Source: Geodermatophilus sabuli (lineage in GTDB: Bacteria > Actinomycetota > Actinomycetes > Mycobacteriales > Geodermatophilaceae). Taken from it: DNA of 64,000 nucleotides. The notes under the pieces were generated by a model. The model did no database searches and was not told where the DNA came from. It was given only the letters and a program-made list of their open reading frames with translations. Shown here one piece after another: positions 8,327 to 17,166 of the stretch (positions within the stretch are counted from its first letter, which is position 1; each line of letters starts with the position of its first letter). The stretch spans positions 240,255 through 304,254 of the forward strand of contig NZ_OBDO01000008.1 of assembly GCF_900215145.1 (NCBI RefSeq), read 5' to 3'. A program made the translations under genes and the position numbers.

Positions 8327-8956
8327 TCAGGCGCGGACCGAGCCGTCAGGGCGCACGAGACGCGGGCGCGGCAGGCGGTCGCCCAGTCGCAGTGGCCGGG
8401 TCAGGCAGTCCACCTCGGCGCGAGGCGGAGCGGTCGCCGCCGTCTCGGCATCCGTGCGCGTCTCCTCGTCGGCGGCCCGATGCCGGCCCCTGGCGGCGGG
8501 GGCGCGGTGCCGACCGGTCACGTCGGCGCGGACCGCGGGCTGCTCGGCGGTCACGTCGACGCCGTGGCGCCGACGTCGGCGCGGAGTCTCCGCACCCGAC
8601 GCCCCGACCGCACCGTCAGGCAGTCGGGGGCTGGCGACGATGTCGGCGACGAGTCGCTCCCGGGCGGCCGCCCGGCTCCAGGACACGGTCGGGGATGCCG
8701 CCAGGACCGGCGCCTCGGACCGCGGGACCGCCGGGGCGGAGACCCCGGGCTCCGGCAGTCGGAGGTCGGCCAGGTCGGTCCACGTCTCGTGCGCGGCGTC
8801 GCCGACGGTCACACGCACCCGCACCTCGCAGGCACCCCGGGCATCGTGACGCCACCCCAGGATGACGCCGGGCCGCCAGGCGCCGTCCAGCTGCACCTCG
8901 ACACCCGGGGACTGCTCCGTGAAGACCGCTGCTCGGCTCGCCGACATCCCAGACAC
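8327..8956 (-). CDS. Hypothetical protein with conserved-looking N-terminal domain
   Basis: A 209-residue protein I do not recognise. The first about 75 residues look folded, with alternating hydrophobic strands (VEVQL, VILGW, VRVRV) and few basic residues, and could be a small beta-barrel or SH3-like domain. The rest is rich in alanine, arginine and proline and probably disordered. There is no signal peptide or membrane segment. GTG 8956 is chosen because TACGGT lies 7 nt upstream (8964-8969), the leaderless-promoter pattern recurring in this window; ATG 8947 is an alternative. It lies between the LysM gene and nrdR on the same strand. Confidence 0.65.
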   Translation of the reverse strand: MSGMSASRAAVFTEQSPGVEVQLDGAWRPGVILGWRHDARGACEVRVRVTVGDAAHETWTDLADLRLPEPGVSAPAVPRSEAPVLAASPTVSWSRAAARERLVADIVASPRLPDGAVGASGAETPRRRRRHGVDVTAEQPAVRADVTGRHRAPAARGRHRAADEETRTDAETAATAPPRAEVDCLTRPLRLGDRLPRPRLVRPDGSVRA

Positions 8957-8963
8957 GCCACCG

Positions 8964-8969
8964 ACCGTA
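8964..8969 (-). promoter_or_regulatory. -10 element, leaderless start of the 8327-8956 gene
   Basis: TACGGT on the minus strand, 7 nt from GTG 8956. This spacing would place the transcription start on the start codon. Confidence 0.5.
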
Positions 8970-9117
8970 GGTCGCGAGCCGGGCACCGGGTGTCAGCGAC
9001 CGGGCGCGCAGGCTTGACGAAGCTGAGGTGCCGGCCTTGTCGCTCCCTGGCCACACGGCCGCGTCGACCCAGCTCAGCGCCGCGTCGGCAGCCCGCAGCA
9101 CGCCCGGGGCGGCCTCC

Positions 9118-9762
9118 TCAGGGCAGTCGCAGGACCTGACCGGGGATGACGACCGCGCCGTCGAGGTCGTTCAGGTCCTCGATCGCGTCCACCACGGCGC
9201 GGACGTCCTGGTCGTCACGGGCCGCGTCACCGGCGATGGACCACACGGTCTGCCCCGGCTGCACGACGACGCTGCGCTCGCCCACGAGTCGGAGGTCGTT
9301 CGACTCCCCGCCCAGCAGAGGGGCGAGCCAGGCCCCCAGGGCCAGTCCGACCGCGAGCGCCAGGACAGTTGAGACGCGCCGGCCCCGCAGGGTCAACCGC
9401 AGCCCGGGGCTCGTCCGCCGCCCCACCCGGCCGCAGCCACCCCGCACCCCACGCCCCGGCGACGAGGGCACCACGACGCCCGGCACCGGACGCACCGGGC
9501 CCCGGACCCCCGGGCGCGCCCCGTTCCCCGCACCGGACCGGACACCCCCGGTCGGGGCCGGCCGACCCGCACCCGGCCCGGCGCCCCCGGCCGGCTCCGG
9601 CCCTCCCGCACGCGCACCCGGCGAGGTGGGTCGCGCCACTGCCTGCCGCAGCGCACGCCGCGCCCCGGGCTCGCCGGGCGCAGGAACCGCCCGGAGACGG
9701 GGACGCCACGGCACCTGCACCGCGTCGTCGAAGTCGAGCACCGCCCGCTGCACGCTCGCCAC
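9118..9762 (-). CDS. SOS-controlled LysM-domain membrane protein divergent from lexA
   Basis: A 214-residue protein with a proline/glycine-rich cytoplasmic part (1-125), one membrane span at about 130-150, and a C-terminal extracytoplasmic LysM domain at about 164-213 ([12 protein letters not shown] start). Position and architecture match the LysM protein next to lexA in actinobacteria (Rv2719c/ChiZ of Mycobacterium; functional analogues of YneA/DivS), which restrains cell division during DNA damage. GTG 9762 is chosen because GAGAGGAG lies about 6 nt upstream; GTG 9768 would leave no spacer. An SOS box at 9792-9807 sits 30 bp upstream, so LexA repression is likely. A hydrolase activity is not visible in the sequence. 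Confidence 0.85.
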   Translation of the reverse strand: MASVQRAVLDFDDAVQVPWRPRLRAVPAPGEPGARRALRQAVARPTSPGARAGGPEPAGGAGPGAGRPAPTGGVRSGAGNGARPGVRGPVRPVPGVVVPSSPGRGVRGGCGRVGRRTSPGLRLTLRGRRVSTVLALAVGLALGAWLAPLLGGESNDLRLVGERSVVVQPGQTVWSIAGDAARDDQDVRAVVDAIEDLNDLDGAVVIPGQVLRLP

Positions 9763-9791
9763 GACCACTCCTCTCGCCGACCCACCAGATG

Positions 9792-9807
9792 TCGAACACC
9801 TGTTCGG
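9792..9807 (-). promoter_or_regulatory. SOS box (LexA site) for the LysM gene
   Basis: TCGAAC-ACCT-GTTCGG matches the actinobacterial SOS consensus TCGAAC-N4-GTTCGA with one mismatch in the right arm. It lies 30 bp before the LysM start codon. Confidence 0.88.
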
Positions 9808-9871
9808 CCAGGACGTCTGAGCGTTGTCTACCGGAAGCCCCCGACGAAAGCCACACCACCCACCGACGACT

Positions 9872-9887
9872 TCGAACACGTGTTTGA
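9872..9887 (+). promoter_or_regulatory. SOS box (LexA site) for lexA
   Basis: TCGAAC-ACGT-GTTTGA, one mismatch from the TCGAAC-N4-GTTCGA consensus. It lies 77 bp before the lexA GTG, consistent with autoregulation. Confidence 0.88.
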
Positions 9888-9963
9888 TCCGGCACGCCGG
9901 GCGCGCTACGGTCGTCCTGGAAGGTCGAGACGTGCTGCACGGGCAGCCGGCGAGGAGGCGACG

Positions 9964-10713
9964 GTGGCGGAGAAGAGCGGGACGTCAGGGGGCCGCCGGA
10001 GGGCGGCGGGCCCGCCGGCGGCCACCGAGACGGCAGCCGTGCGCACGTTCCCCGACCGAGGTGAGGCCGGCGACGGCCTCACCCAGCGTCAGCGGCGGGT
10101 GCTCGAGGTCATCCGCGACTCGATCGAGCGCCGCGGCTACCCGCCGTCGGTGCGCGAGATCGGCGAGGCCGTCGGGCTCTCCTCCGCCTCGTCGGTCGCC
10201 CACCAGCTGACGGTGCTGCAGAAGAAGGGCTGGCTGCGCCGCGACCCGAACCGGCCGCGCGCGCTCGACGTCCGCCTGCCCGGGGACACCTCCGGCGAGT
10301 CCGTGCAGCCGTCGGCGGCGGGGTCGGAGGAGACCCCGGCCCCCACGTACGTGCCCCTCGTCGGGCGGATCGCCGCAGGTGGTCCGGTCCTCGCGGAGCA
10401 GGCCGTCGAGGACGTCTTCCCCCTGCCGCGTGAACTGGTCGGCGAGGGCACGCTGTTCATGCTCAAGGTCGCCGGCGACTCGATGGTGGAGGCCGCGATC
10501 TGCGACGGCGACTGGGTCGTCGTCCGCCAGCAGCCGACCGCCGAGAACGGCGAGATCGTCGCCGCGATGCTCGACGGCGAGGCCACGGTGAAGACCTACA
10601 AGCGCCGGGACGGGCACGTCTGGCTGCTGCCGCACAACCCGGCCTACGAGCCCATCCCCGGTGACGAGGCCACCATCCTCGGCCGCGTCGTCACGGTGCT
10701 CCGCCGGGTCTGA
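9964..10713 (+). CDS. lexA: SOS repressor LexA
   Basis: A 249-residue repressor and self-cleaving protease (S24 family). After a disordered 35-residue N-terminus comes the winged helix-turn-helix (RQRRVLEVI from 42, [12 protein letters not shown] at 60-71). The C-terminal latent protease follows: cleavage site A138-G139 in RIAAGG, catalytic S173 (GDSM) and K210 (TVKTY). RecA filaments trigger cleavage, releasing genes with SOS boxes such as the divergent LysM gene and recA at 28.5 kb. GTG 9964 has GAGGAGG 5 nt upstream. A perfect hairpin follows the stop codon. Confidence 0.97.
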   Translation: MAEKSGTSGGRRRAAGPPAATETAAVRTFPDRGEAGDGLTQRQRRVLEVIRDSIERRGYPPSVREIGEAVGLSSASSVAHQLTVLQKKGWLRRDPNRPRALDVRLPGDTSGESVQPSAAGSEETPAPTYVPLVGRIAAGGPVLAEQAVEDVFPLPRELVGEGTLFMLKVAGDSMVEAAICDGDWVVVRQQPTAENGEIVAAMLDGEATVKTYKRRDGHVWLLPHNPAYEPIPGDEATILGRVVTVLRRV

Positions 10714-10722
10714 GGTCCAGAG

Positions 10723-10760
10723 GGTGAGCCGCCGGACCCGGGCGGGTCCGGCGGCTCACC
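10723..10760. terminator. Strong hairpin terminator after lexA
   Basis: Two perfect 18-bp complementary arms (GGTGAGCCGCCGGACCCG at 10723-10740 and its complement at 10743-10760). It lies between convergent lexA and the secreted-protein gene, so it can stop both. Confidence 0.8.
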
Positions 10761-10837
10761 GGCTCCGGCGACAGCCGCGCCGGCGGCCGGATGGACGGAG
10801 CCCACCGGGCTCACGTCCCGACCGTGCGCGGGCCGGC

Positions 10838-11899
10838 TCAGGTGCGGCGGCGGAACTTCCCGGTCAGCCACACCAGCGCCGTGGCGACCACCGCCGCGAC
10901 GACCGCGGTCGGGGTCAGCGGGACGCCCCCCTCGGAGGCGGTCAGCAGGCCCGGCAGCCCGCCGTCCGACGACGTCGCTGTTGCCGCCGCCCCGGCCCCG
11001 GCTGCCGTCCCGGTGATCGGGACGATGGTCACGTCGCTCGGCAACCCCTCGCCGGCGACGACGACCCCACTGCCGTCCGCGGTGAAGCTGATCGCCTCGC
11101 CCTGTGGCGCATCGGGCAGCGCCATCCGCACGGGCTCGGCGGTGAGGGCACCGGCGACATCGGAGCCCGACAGCGACCACACGTAGGCGTCGGTGTAGGT
11201 CCGCAGCGCCAGGCGGCTCCCGTCGGCGGCCACCGCTCCCCCGGTGACCATGAGCTGGCCGGCCCGCCCCACGGGCCCACCGGAGGTGCCCGTGAGTGTG
11301 AACTCCACGCCGGCGATCTCCGTGAGGGCCACGGTGCCCGACTCCACCAGCGCCGTCACCGGGCGGTAGACCCCGCTCGCGCCCAGCACCTCCTTGGAGA
11401 CCAGGTAGGGCGCGCCGTCGGGGGCCAGCAGGAGCGCCTCGACGTCCCGGGCCCCGTCGGGGTAGATGAGCCGGTACACCCCGGTGCTCCCGTCGGGCCG
11501 CAGCGCCAGCAGCGCCACCGTCTCCCGCGTCCCCTGGTTGTCCCCGGTGTCGGCGAGCCACACCGTCCCGTCGGCACCGACGGCCAGGTCCTCGGGGTCG
11601 AAGGGGTCCACCGGCGCGGTGCGCACGGTGAGCACCCGGCAGGTGGCGTCCAGGACGAAGACGTCGATCTGCCCGCCGCCGTCGTTGATCGCCAGCATCC
11701 GGTCACCGACCACGACCAGGCCGGACAGCTCCGGCAGTCGGGGGTCGGTGATCGAGCACTGAGTCGTCGGGGCCGGCGCGGCCTCCTCGGCGGACGCCGG
11801 GAGAGCGGCAGCGAGGACGAGCGTCACCGCGAGGGCCGCCCCCGCACCGAGACGTCGCCCTGCGACGCCGCTACGCGGAGGGCCGGCCAGCTCGGGCAC
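10838..11899 (-). CDS. Secreted, C-terminally anchored beta-propeller-like protein
   Basis: A 353-residue exported protein. An N-terminal signal peptide (hydrophobic stretch AALAVTLVLAAALPASA) is followed by repeated beta-rich blocks with motifs such as DPEDLAVGADGTVWLAD and GQIDVFVLD, suggesting a propeller of the SMP-30/esterase-like type. A C-terminal membrane helix ends in KFRRRT, a type I anchor. I see no catalytic signature. GTG 11899 gives the best signal peptide. The start overlaps the end of the PAP2 gene by 29 bp, so the two are probably translationally coupled and work at the cell surface. Confidence 0.75.
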   Translation of the reverse strand: MPELAGPPRSGVAGRRLGAGAALAVTLVLAAALPASAEEAAPAPTTQCSITDPRLPELSGLVVVGDRMLAINDGGGQIDVFVLDATCRVLTVRTAPVDPFDPEDLAVGADGTVWLADTGDNQGTRETVALLALRPDGSTGVYRLIYPDGARDVEALLLAPDGAPYLVSKEVLGASGVYRPVTALVESGTVALTEIAGVEFTLTGTSGGPVGRAGQLMVTGGAVAADGSRLALRTYTDAYVWSLSGSDVAGALTAEPVRMALPDAPQGEAISFTADGSGVVVAGEGLPSDVTIVPITGTAAGAGAAATATSSDGGLPGLLTASEGGVPLTPTAVVAAVVATALVWLTGKFRRRT

Positions 11900-12626
11900 C
11901 GACCCAGCGTGACAGCACCGCTGCGTCCAGTGCGTGAACCACGCCCAAGAGCAGGATGCCGACCGCCGCACCCACGACGGCGTCGGTGACCCAGTGGAAG
12001 TCCAGCGAGACCATCGCCACCCCGGTGGCCACCGGGCCGGCCACGCTGAGCAGCCCGAAGGTGCGCTGGGCAGCGGGCGCCAGCCGGAACTCGACCGCCT
12101 GCCAGCGCGCCACCCCCCACATCAGGACCGCGTTGGCGACGTGCCCGGAGGGGTAGGAGGCGCCGTCGCGGTAGAAGAACGACCCCGGGTAGGCCGGTGC
12201 GGTGCGGCCGGTCCCGTACTTGAACCCGTAGACCACGACCGTGAGCAGGGCGAGCGCGACCAGCACGCGCAGCAGCGGCACGACGCTGCGCCGCCGCCAG
12301 ACCAGGTGACCGACGAGGCCGGTCAGGACGATGAGGATGAAGCCGCGCCCGCCGAGCTGGGTGACGGCCCACACCGGCCAGTAGGCGGCGGAGTCCTTCA
12401 GGTCCCAGGCGCTCACCACCTCGGAGACGCGCAGGTCCATCCGCTCCAGCGTGCCGCGGCTGAGCAGGTCGACGGTGACCCCGATGGTCACGACCAGCGC
12501 GACGACCAGCAGCCACCACGCCGGCCGGCCGGAGGAGACGACCCGCGGGGGCGACGCCGGAGCGGCGTCCACCGGCAGTTGCCCGCCGGGACGCCGCCGC
12601 ACCGCGCCGCTGGTCACGCGCCTCAC
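11871..12626 (-). CDS. PAP2-family phosphatase
   Basis: A 251-residue integral membrane phosphatase with about six membrane spans. The three PAP2 motifs are present: K136-x4-R141-x-x-P (KYGTGRTAP), PSGH at 159-162, and S207-x3-H211-x3-D215 (SLDFHWVTD). The usual arginine after the serine in motif 3 is replaced by leucine. Such enzymes dephosphorylate lipid phosphates (phosphatidate, undecaprenyl pyrophosphate, decaprenyl-phosphoribose type) at the membrane. The exact substrate cannot be read from sequence. GTG 12626 is the longest start; GTG 12617 is an alternative. Confidence 0.85.
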   Translation of the reverse strand: MRRVTSGAVRRRPGGQLPVDAAPASPPRVVSSGRPAWWLLVVALVVTIGVTVDLLSRGTLERMDLRVSEVVSAWDLKDSAAYWPVWAVTQLGGRGFILIVLTGLVGHLVWRRRSVVPLLRVLVALALLTVVVYGFKYGTGRTAPAYPGSFFYRDGASYPSGHVANAVLMWGVARWQAVEFRLAPAAQRTFGLLSVAGPVATGVAMVSLDFHWVTDAVVGAAVGILLLGVVHALDAAVLSRWVGARAGRPSA

Positions 12627-12696
12627 GGTACCGGCCCGTGACGTGCTCGTGACCTCGCCCGACCGGGCGAGACCCCCTGCCCAGCGTCGGGCGAGA

Positions 12697-12734
12697 CACG
12701 CGTCGCACAGGTCGGGTGACCGGTGCGACGCGTG
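12697..12734 (-). terminator. Hairpin terminator after hflX
   Basis: Perfect 12-bp inverted repeat (CACGCGTCGCAC and its complement) with a 14-nt loop. It lies 28 bp beyond the hflX stop and before the PAP2 gene on the same strand. Confidence 0.65.
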
Positions 12735-12761
12735 GGACGGGAGACGGCGATCGCCGCCGGG

Positions 12762-14252
12762 TCAGGCGACCGGAGCGGCGAACTCCTCCAGGGCGGCGGC
12801 CAGCGCGCCGTCGACCCGGGCGGTCAGCCGGGTGCCCCCGGCCTCGTGCTGCTCGCTGAGCACCTCGCCGTCCCGGTGCATCCGGGCGACCAGGTCGCCG
12901 CGGTCGTACGGGACCAGCACGTCGACGTCGACGTCGGGGTGCGGCAGCCGGGCCGCGAGGATCTCGCGGAGCTGCTCGATCCCCTGACCGGTGCGGGCCG
13001 ACACCCACACCGCGCCCGGCAGCGCCCGGCGGAGCATGAGGATGTCCTCCTCGGTCATCGCGTCCACCTTGTTGACCACGATGAGCTCCGGCACCGCCGA
13101 CGCGTCAATCTCCTGCAGGACGACGTGAACTGCGTCGATCTGGCCCAGCGGGTCCGGGTCGGAGCCGTCGACGACGTGCACCAGCAGGTCGGCGGCGGCC
13201 ACCTCCTCCAGCGTCGAGCGGAAGGCGTCGACCAGCTGGTGCGGCAGGTGCCGCACGAAGCCCACGGTGTCGGTGAGCGTGTACTCGCGACCGTCGGGCG
13301 ACTGCGCGCGCCGCACCGTCGGGTCGAGGGTGGCGAACAGGGCGTTCTCGACCAGCACGCCGGCACCGGTCAGCCGGTTGAGCAGGCTGGACTTGCCGGC
13401 GTTGGTGTACCCGGCGATCGCCACGCTGGGGACGGCGTTGCGCCCCCGGCTGGACCGCTGGGTGGCCCGCGCGGTCGCCATGCCGGCGATCTCGCGGCGC
13501 AGTTTGCTCACCCGCGCGCGGATCCGCCGCCGGTCGGTCTCGATCTTGGTCTCACCGGGACCGCGGGTGCCGATGCCGCCACCGCCGGCGACACGACCAC
13601 CGGCCTGGCGGGACAGCGACTCACCCCACCCGCGCAGCCGCGGCAGCATGTACTGCATCTGGGCTAGCTCGACCTGCGCCTTGCCCTCCCGGCTGGACGC
13701 GTGCTGGGCGAAGATGTCGAGGATCAGCGCGGTCCGGTCGACCACCTTGACCTTGAGGATCTTCTCCAGCTGGTTGAGCTGGCCCGGCGTCAGCTCGCCG
13801 TCGCAGATCACCGTGTCCGCGCCGGTGGCGGCCACGATGTCGCGGATCTCCGCCGCCTTGCCCGAACCCACGTAGGTCCCGGCGTCCGGCTTGTCGCGTC
13901 GCTGGCTGACCGCCTCCAGGACCTGGGACCCGGCGGTCTCGGCCAGGGCGGCGAGCTCGGCGAGGGAGCGGTCGGCGTCGGCCTGCGTCCCCTCGGTCCA
14001 GACACCGACGAGCACCACGCGCTCCAGGCGCAGCTGTCGGTACTCGACCTCGGTGACGTCGGCGAGCTCGGTGGACAGGCCGGCGACCCGGCGCAGCGCA
14101 CCGCGCGCCTCGAGCTCGTAGGAGCCGGTCGTGTCGTCCGGCTCGTCCCACTGACCGGCAGGGGCGGGACGGGTCGTCTCGTCGACCGGGGCGGCCCGCA
14201 GGTCGCGCTCCTCGGTGTCGGGGAACTCGGCGCGGTCGGGTGCTGTCGTCAT
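12762..14252 (-). CDS. hflX: Ribosome-associated GTPase HflX
   Basis: A 496-residue TRAFAC GTPase that binds the 50S subunit and rescues or splits stalled ribosomes. The family N-terminal domain contains DAGTYVGSGK (about 123-132), followed by the glycine-rich GGGGIGTRGPGE linker (about 223-234). The GTPase motifs are G1 GYTNAGKSS at 281-289, then FATLDPT, DTVGF and NKVD. The acidic N-terminal about 50 residues are variable. ATG 14252 follows GGAG at a suitable distance; ATG 14300 would add 16 residues. It is a single gene ending in a hairpin. Confidence 0.95.
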   Translation of the reverse strand: MTTAPDRAEFPDTEERDLRAAPVDETTRPAPAGQWDEPDDTTGSYELEARGALRRVAGLSTELADVTEVEYRQLRLERVVLVGVWTEGTQADADRSLAELAALAETAGSQVLEAVSQRRDKPDAGTYVGSGKAAEIRDIVAATGADTVICDGELTPGQLNQLEKILKVKVVDRTALILDIFAQHASSREGKAQVELAQMQYMLPRLRGWGESLSRQAGGRVAGGGGIGTRGPGETKIETDRRRIRARVSKLRREIAGMATARATQRSSRGRNAVPSVAIAGYTNAGKSSLLNRLTGAGVLVENALFATLDPTVRRAQSPDGREYTLTDTVGFVRHLPHQLVDAFRSTLEEVAAADLLVHVVDGSDPDPLGQIDAVHVVLQEIDASAVPELIVVNKVDAMTEEDILMLRRALPGAVWVSARTGQGIEQLREILAARLPHPDVDVDVLVPYDRGDLVARMHRDGEVLSEQHEAGGTRLTARVDGALAAALEEFAAPVA

Positions 14253-14405
14253 CGTCTCCAGCGTGGCACGGCCCAGCAGACTGGGCACCTGAGTTGTCAT
14301 CGCCCGGTACAACACCGTGGACGCCCGGGACCATCCCGCGGGCGTACGCGTGGCGGCGGCCCGGCCGGGTAGGGGCGGACGACGACCATCCCGAGGAGGC
14401 CAGAG

Positions 14406-14630
14406 ATGACCGAGAGCGGCAGCAGCAGCCTGGGCGCGGACGAGGGGATCGACGACCCGGGCCGCGACCCGAAGGGCCTCGACCCGCCGCGCAACCTGTT
14501 CGGCGGCGGCGCCGACCAGGACAGCGGCCAGGGGCGGCCGGCGGGCACCGGGAACGTCGGGCCGGCGGACAAGCCCGAACCGCCGACGGACGACCCGGAG
14601 ACCAGGGCCGACACCCCCGACCGTCCCTGA
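14406..14630 (+). CDS. Small acidic disordered protein
   Basis: A 74-residue hydrophilic protein rich in Gly, Asp, Pro and Ser, with no predicted domain, signal peptide or membrane segment. ATG 14406 follows a good ribosome-binding site (GAGGAGGCCAGAG), which supports translation. It lies downstream of the divergent hflX start and converges on dapF. I do not recognise a family. Confidence 0.55.
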   Translation: MTESGSSSLGADEGIDDPGRDPKGLDPPRNLFGGGADQDSGQGRPAGTGNVGPADKPEPPTDDPETRADTPDRP

Positions 14631-14655
14631 CCCGCGAGGTCGGCCTCCGAGCGGC

Positions 14656-15525
14656 TCAGCTCCCGAGCCACTCGGGGGTGAGCACGCCGGCGGCCACCAC
14701 CACCGCGGGGCCGGTCAGCACCGTCGTCGTCGCGTCGACGGCGACGGTGAGCCGGCCGCCGGGGACGTCCACCGTCACGGTCCCGGTGGCCGCGCCGCCG
14801 GCCTCCAGCGCCGCCCAGGCCGCCGCGCAGGCGCCCGTGCCGCAGGACCTCGTCTCCCCCACCCCGCGCTCGGACACCCGCAGCCGGACGTGGGCGGCGG
14901 GCTCGACCACGTTGACGAACTCGACGTTCACGCCCTCGGGGAACAGTCCGGCGTCGACCGACGGCGCGGTCGTGAGGTCGAGGGTGTCGACGTCGACGTC
15001 GGTCAGGCAGGCCAGGTGCGGGTTGCCCATGGAGACCGCGCGACCGGCGTACGCCACGCCGTCCAGCAGCGCCTCGCCGCGCCCGAGGGGCCGGGCGGGG
15101 CCCATGTCCGCCCAGTAGCCGCCGTCCGGCGCGGCGCCGACCCGCCGCGGCCCGCCCCGGGTGCCGATCCACACGCCGTCGGTGCAGGCCGCACGATCCA
15201 GCAGCCCCTCGGTGACCAGCACGTGCAGGAACAGCCGGATCCCGTTGCCGCACATCTCGGCGTGCGACCCGTCGGCGTTGCGGTGGTCCATGAACCACTC
15301 GCACCGGCCGAGCGCCTCGCCCAGCACCGCGGGGGCGTCGGAGACGTGCACGCTGCGGACGACGCGCAGCACGCCGTCGCCACCCAGGCCGGCGCGGCGC
15401 TCGCAGAGCCGGCGGACCATCGCCGCGTCCAGCCGATCCTCCGGCCAGACGGCGCCGTCGGGGTCGGGCAGGACGACGAAGTCGTTCTCCGTGCCGTGGC
15501 CGATCAGCACCCGGTCTGCGTTCAC
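14656..15525 (-). CDS. dapF: Diaminopimelate epimerase
   Basis: A 289-residue epimerase converting LL- to meso-diaminopimelate for lysine and peptidoglycan. The two catalytic cysteines are C92 in EMCGNGIR and C228 in RSCGTGACAA. The N-terminal GHGTENDFV motif is present. GTG 15525 is the only sensible start and overlaps the miaA stop in a GTGA, so dapF is translated with miaA. The order dioxygenase-like, miaA, dapF is common in actinobacteria. Confidence 0.97.
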   Translation of the reverse strand: MNADRVLIGHGTENDFVVLPDPDGAVWPEDRLDAAMVRRLCERRAGLGGDGVLRVVRSVHVSDAPAVLGEALGRCEWFMDHRNADGSHAEMCGNGIRLFLHVLVTEGLLDRAACTDGVWIGTRGGPRRVGAAPDGGYWADMGPARPLGRGEALLDGVAYAGRAVSMGNPHLACLTDVDVDTLDLTTAPSVDAGLFPEGVNVEFVNVVEPAAHVRLRVSERGVGETRSCGTGACAAAWAALEAGGAATGTVTVDVPGGRLTVAVDATTTVLTGPAVVVAAGVLTPEWLGS

Positions 15526-16445
15526 CCGCCGATCGTATGTGCGCCGATCAGGGCCTCCGCCGCGTCCACCAGGTCCGGGCGGGCGGCGTCGAGCCACGTC
15601 GTCGCGGCGTCCCGGCGGAACCACGAGCGCTGCCGCCGGACGAAGCGGCGGGTGGTGCTCACCGTGCGCTCGCGCGCCTCCTCGGGCGTGAGCACGCCGT
15701 CGAACTGGGCCAGCACCTGCGCGTAGCCGAGCGCCCGGGAGGCCGTGGGGCCCTCCCTCAGGCCGTCGGCGGCCAGCGCCTCGACCTCGGCGACGAAGCC
15801 GGCGACCCACATGCGGTCGACCCGCGTGGCGACCCGCTCGTCCAGCTCGGCCGGCTCGCGGTCCAGGCCGACCACCACCGCCGGGTAGTGCGGCCGGGGC
15901 TCGGGCAGGGTGGCGCGGAACGGCCCGCCGGTGATCTCGACGACCTCGAGGGCGCGCACGATCCGCCGCCCGTTGCTCGGCAGCACGGCCGCGGCCGCGG
16001 CGGGGTCGACGGTCGCGAGGCGGGCGTGCAGGGCGCCCGGTCCGGCGTCGGCCAGCTCCGCCTCCAGCCGGGCCCGCACCACCGGATCGGTCCGGGGGAA
16101 GTCCAGGTCGTCGAGGACGGCGCGCACGTAGAGCCCGGAGCCACCGACCAGCAGCGGCACCGTGCCGGCAGCCCGGAGCCGGTCGATCTCGGCCCGGGCC
16201 AGCCGGCGGTACTCGGCCACCGACGCGGCGTCCCGGACGTGCCACAGGTCGAGCAGGTGGTGCGGCACGCCGTCTCGTTCGGCCGCGTCGGGCTTGGCCG
16301 TGCCGACGTCCATGCCGCGGTAGAGCTGCATCGAGTCGGCGTTGACGACCTCGCCCCCCAGCCGGTGGGCCAGCGCGACGCCCAGGCCCGTCTTCCCGGT
16401 CGCGGTCGGGCCCACCAGCGCGACGACGGGGGGCGGCGACGTCAC
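15522..16445 (-). CDS. miaA: tRNA dimethylallyltransferase
   Basis: A 307-residue enzyme that transfers dimethylallyl to N6 of A37 in tRNAs reading U-starting codons. P-loop GPTATGKT lies at 12-19, with DSMQLYRGMDVGTAKP after it and GGSGLYVRA in the middle of the protein. MiaB (19.6 kb) acts on the same base afterwards. It overlaps its upstream neighbour and dapF by 4 bp each (GTGA), forming one translational chain. Confidence 0.97.
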   Translation of the reverse strand: MTSPPPVVALVGPTATGKTGLGVALAHRLGGEVVNADSMQLYRGMDVGTAKPDAAERDGVPHHLLDLWHVRDAASVAEYRRLARAEIDRLRAAGTVPLLVGGSGLYVRAVLDDLDFPRTDPVVRARLEAELADAGPGALHARLATVDPAAAAAVLPSNGRRIVRALEVVEITGGPFRATLPEPRPHYPAVVVGLDREPAELDERVATRVDRMWVAGFVAEVEALAADGLREGPTASRALGYAQVLAQFDGVLTPEEARERTVSTTRRFVRRQRSWFRRDAATTWLDAARPDLVDAAEALIGAHTIGG

Positions 16446-17161
16446 GCCGCGACCCAGTCGGCGACCAGGTAGCCGACGCCGAACGGCGCCTCGTGGACGT
16501 GCAGGCGGGCACGGACCGCTCGGCCGGCCAGCGCCGCACCGACCGCCCGCCAGGTGGGCACCCCGGCGGCCAGCAGCCGCGCCCCCTCCGCGGCGTCCAG
16601 GGCGGCGAGCGCGGCCGCGTCCCCCTCGGCCAGTGCCGCGGCCACGGCGTCGTCGAAGGGGGCGGCGGCCTCGTCGAGGTACCCGGGAGCCTTCACCGTG
16701 CGCCGCGCCGAGCCGTCCCCCATCGCGAGGACGGCGACCGGACCGGACCGGCCGGCGAGGGCCGCGGCGAGGTCGCCGGGGGCCACGCCGAGCCGAGGGC
16801 CGGCGTACCCCGCCTCGTCCAGGAGCCAGGCACCGACCGTGTGCGCGAGCGGCGTGCGCCGGCCGCCGGGTCGCGCCGGTCCGGCGAAGGGCACCTCCAG
16901 GTCCACCCCGAGGCCCCGCAGGTCGCCGACGTCACCGGCCCCGAAGCGGCCCTCGGCCCCGTCGCCGACCACCACGACCACCTCCGGACGCGTCGCGAGG
17001 ACCGCGCCGAGCGCCTCCGCGCAGGCCCGGCGCAGCGCCACGGTGTCCGCGGCGGCCCGTCCGGCGACCGCCGGGACCAGCAGTGGCGGGCACGGGCAGA
17101 AGGCCACCGACACCGCTCCGGCCGGCCCCGGGGTGCGCGGTCCGGCCGCGGAGGTGCTCAC
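16442..17161 (-). CDS. Class III extradiol dioxygenase-like protein
   Basis: A 239-residue protein beginning AFCPCPPLLVP after a short leader, typical of the LigB-like domain proteins found upstream of miaA in actinobacteria. Most of these have unknown function. The domain also contains VVVVGDG and a conserved AMGDGS segment. Metal ligands are not obvious, so catalysis is not assured. GTG 17161 is chosen because GACACT lies 6 nt upstream (17168-17173). It overlaps miaA by GTGA and diverges from the DUF349 gene with only 40 bp between the starts. Confidence 0.78.
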   Translation of the reverse strand: MSTSAAGPRTPGPAGAVSVAFCPCPPLLVPAVAGRAAADTVALRRACAEALGAVLATRPEVVVVVGDGAEGRFGAGDVGDLRGLGVDLEVPFAGPARPGGRRTPLAHTVGAWLLDEAGYAGPRLGVAPGDLAAALAGRSGPVAVLAMGDGSARRTVKAPGYLDEAAAPFDDAVAAALAEGDAAALAALDAAEGARLLAAGVPTWRAVGAALAGRAVRARLHVHEAPFGVGYLVADWVAA

Positions 17162-17166
17162 CACGA

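Noticed and set aside
14656..16539. Single 627-codon frame joining dapF to upstream sequence
   Set aside because: The dapF start at 15525 overlaps the miaA stop by GTGA; the upstream extension is antisense-type shadow sequence.
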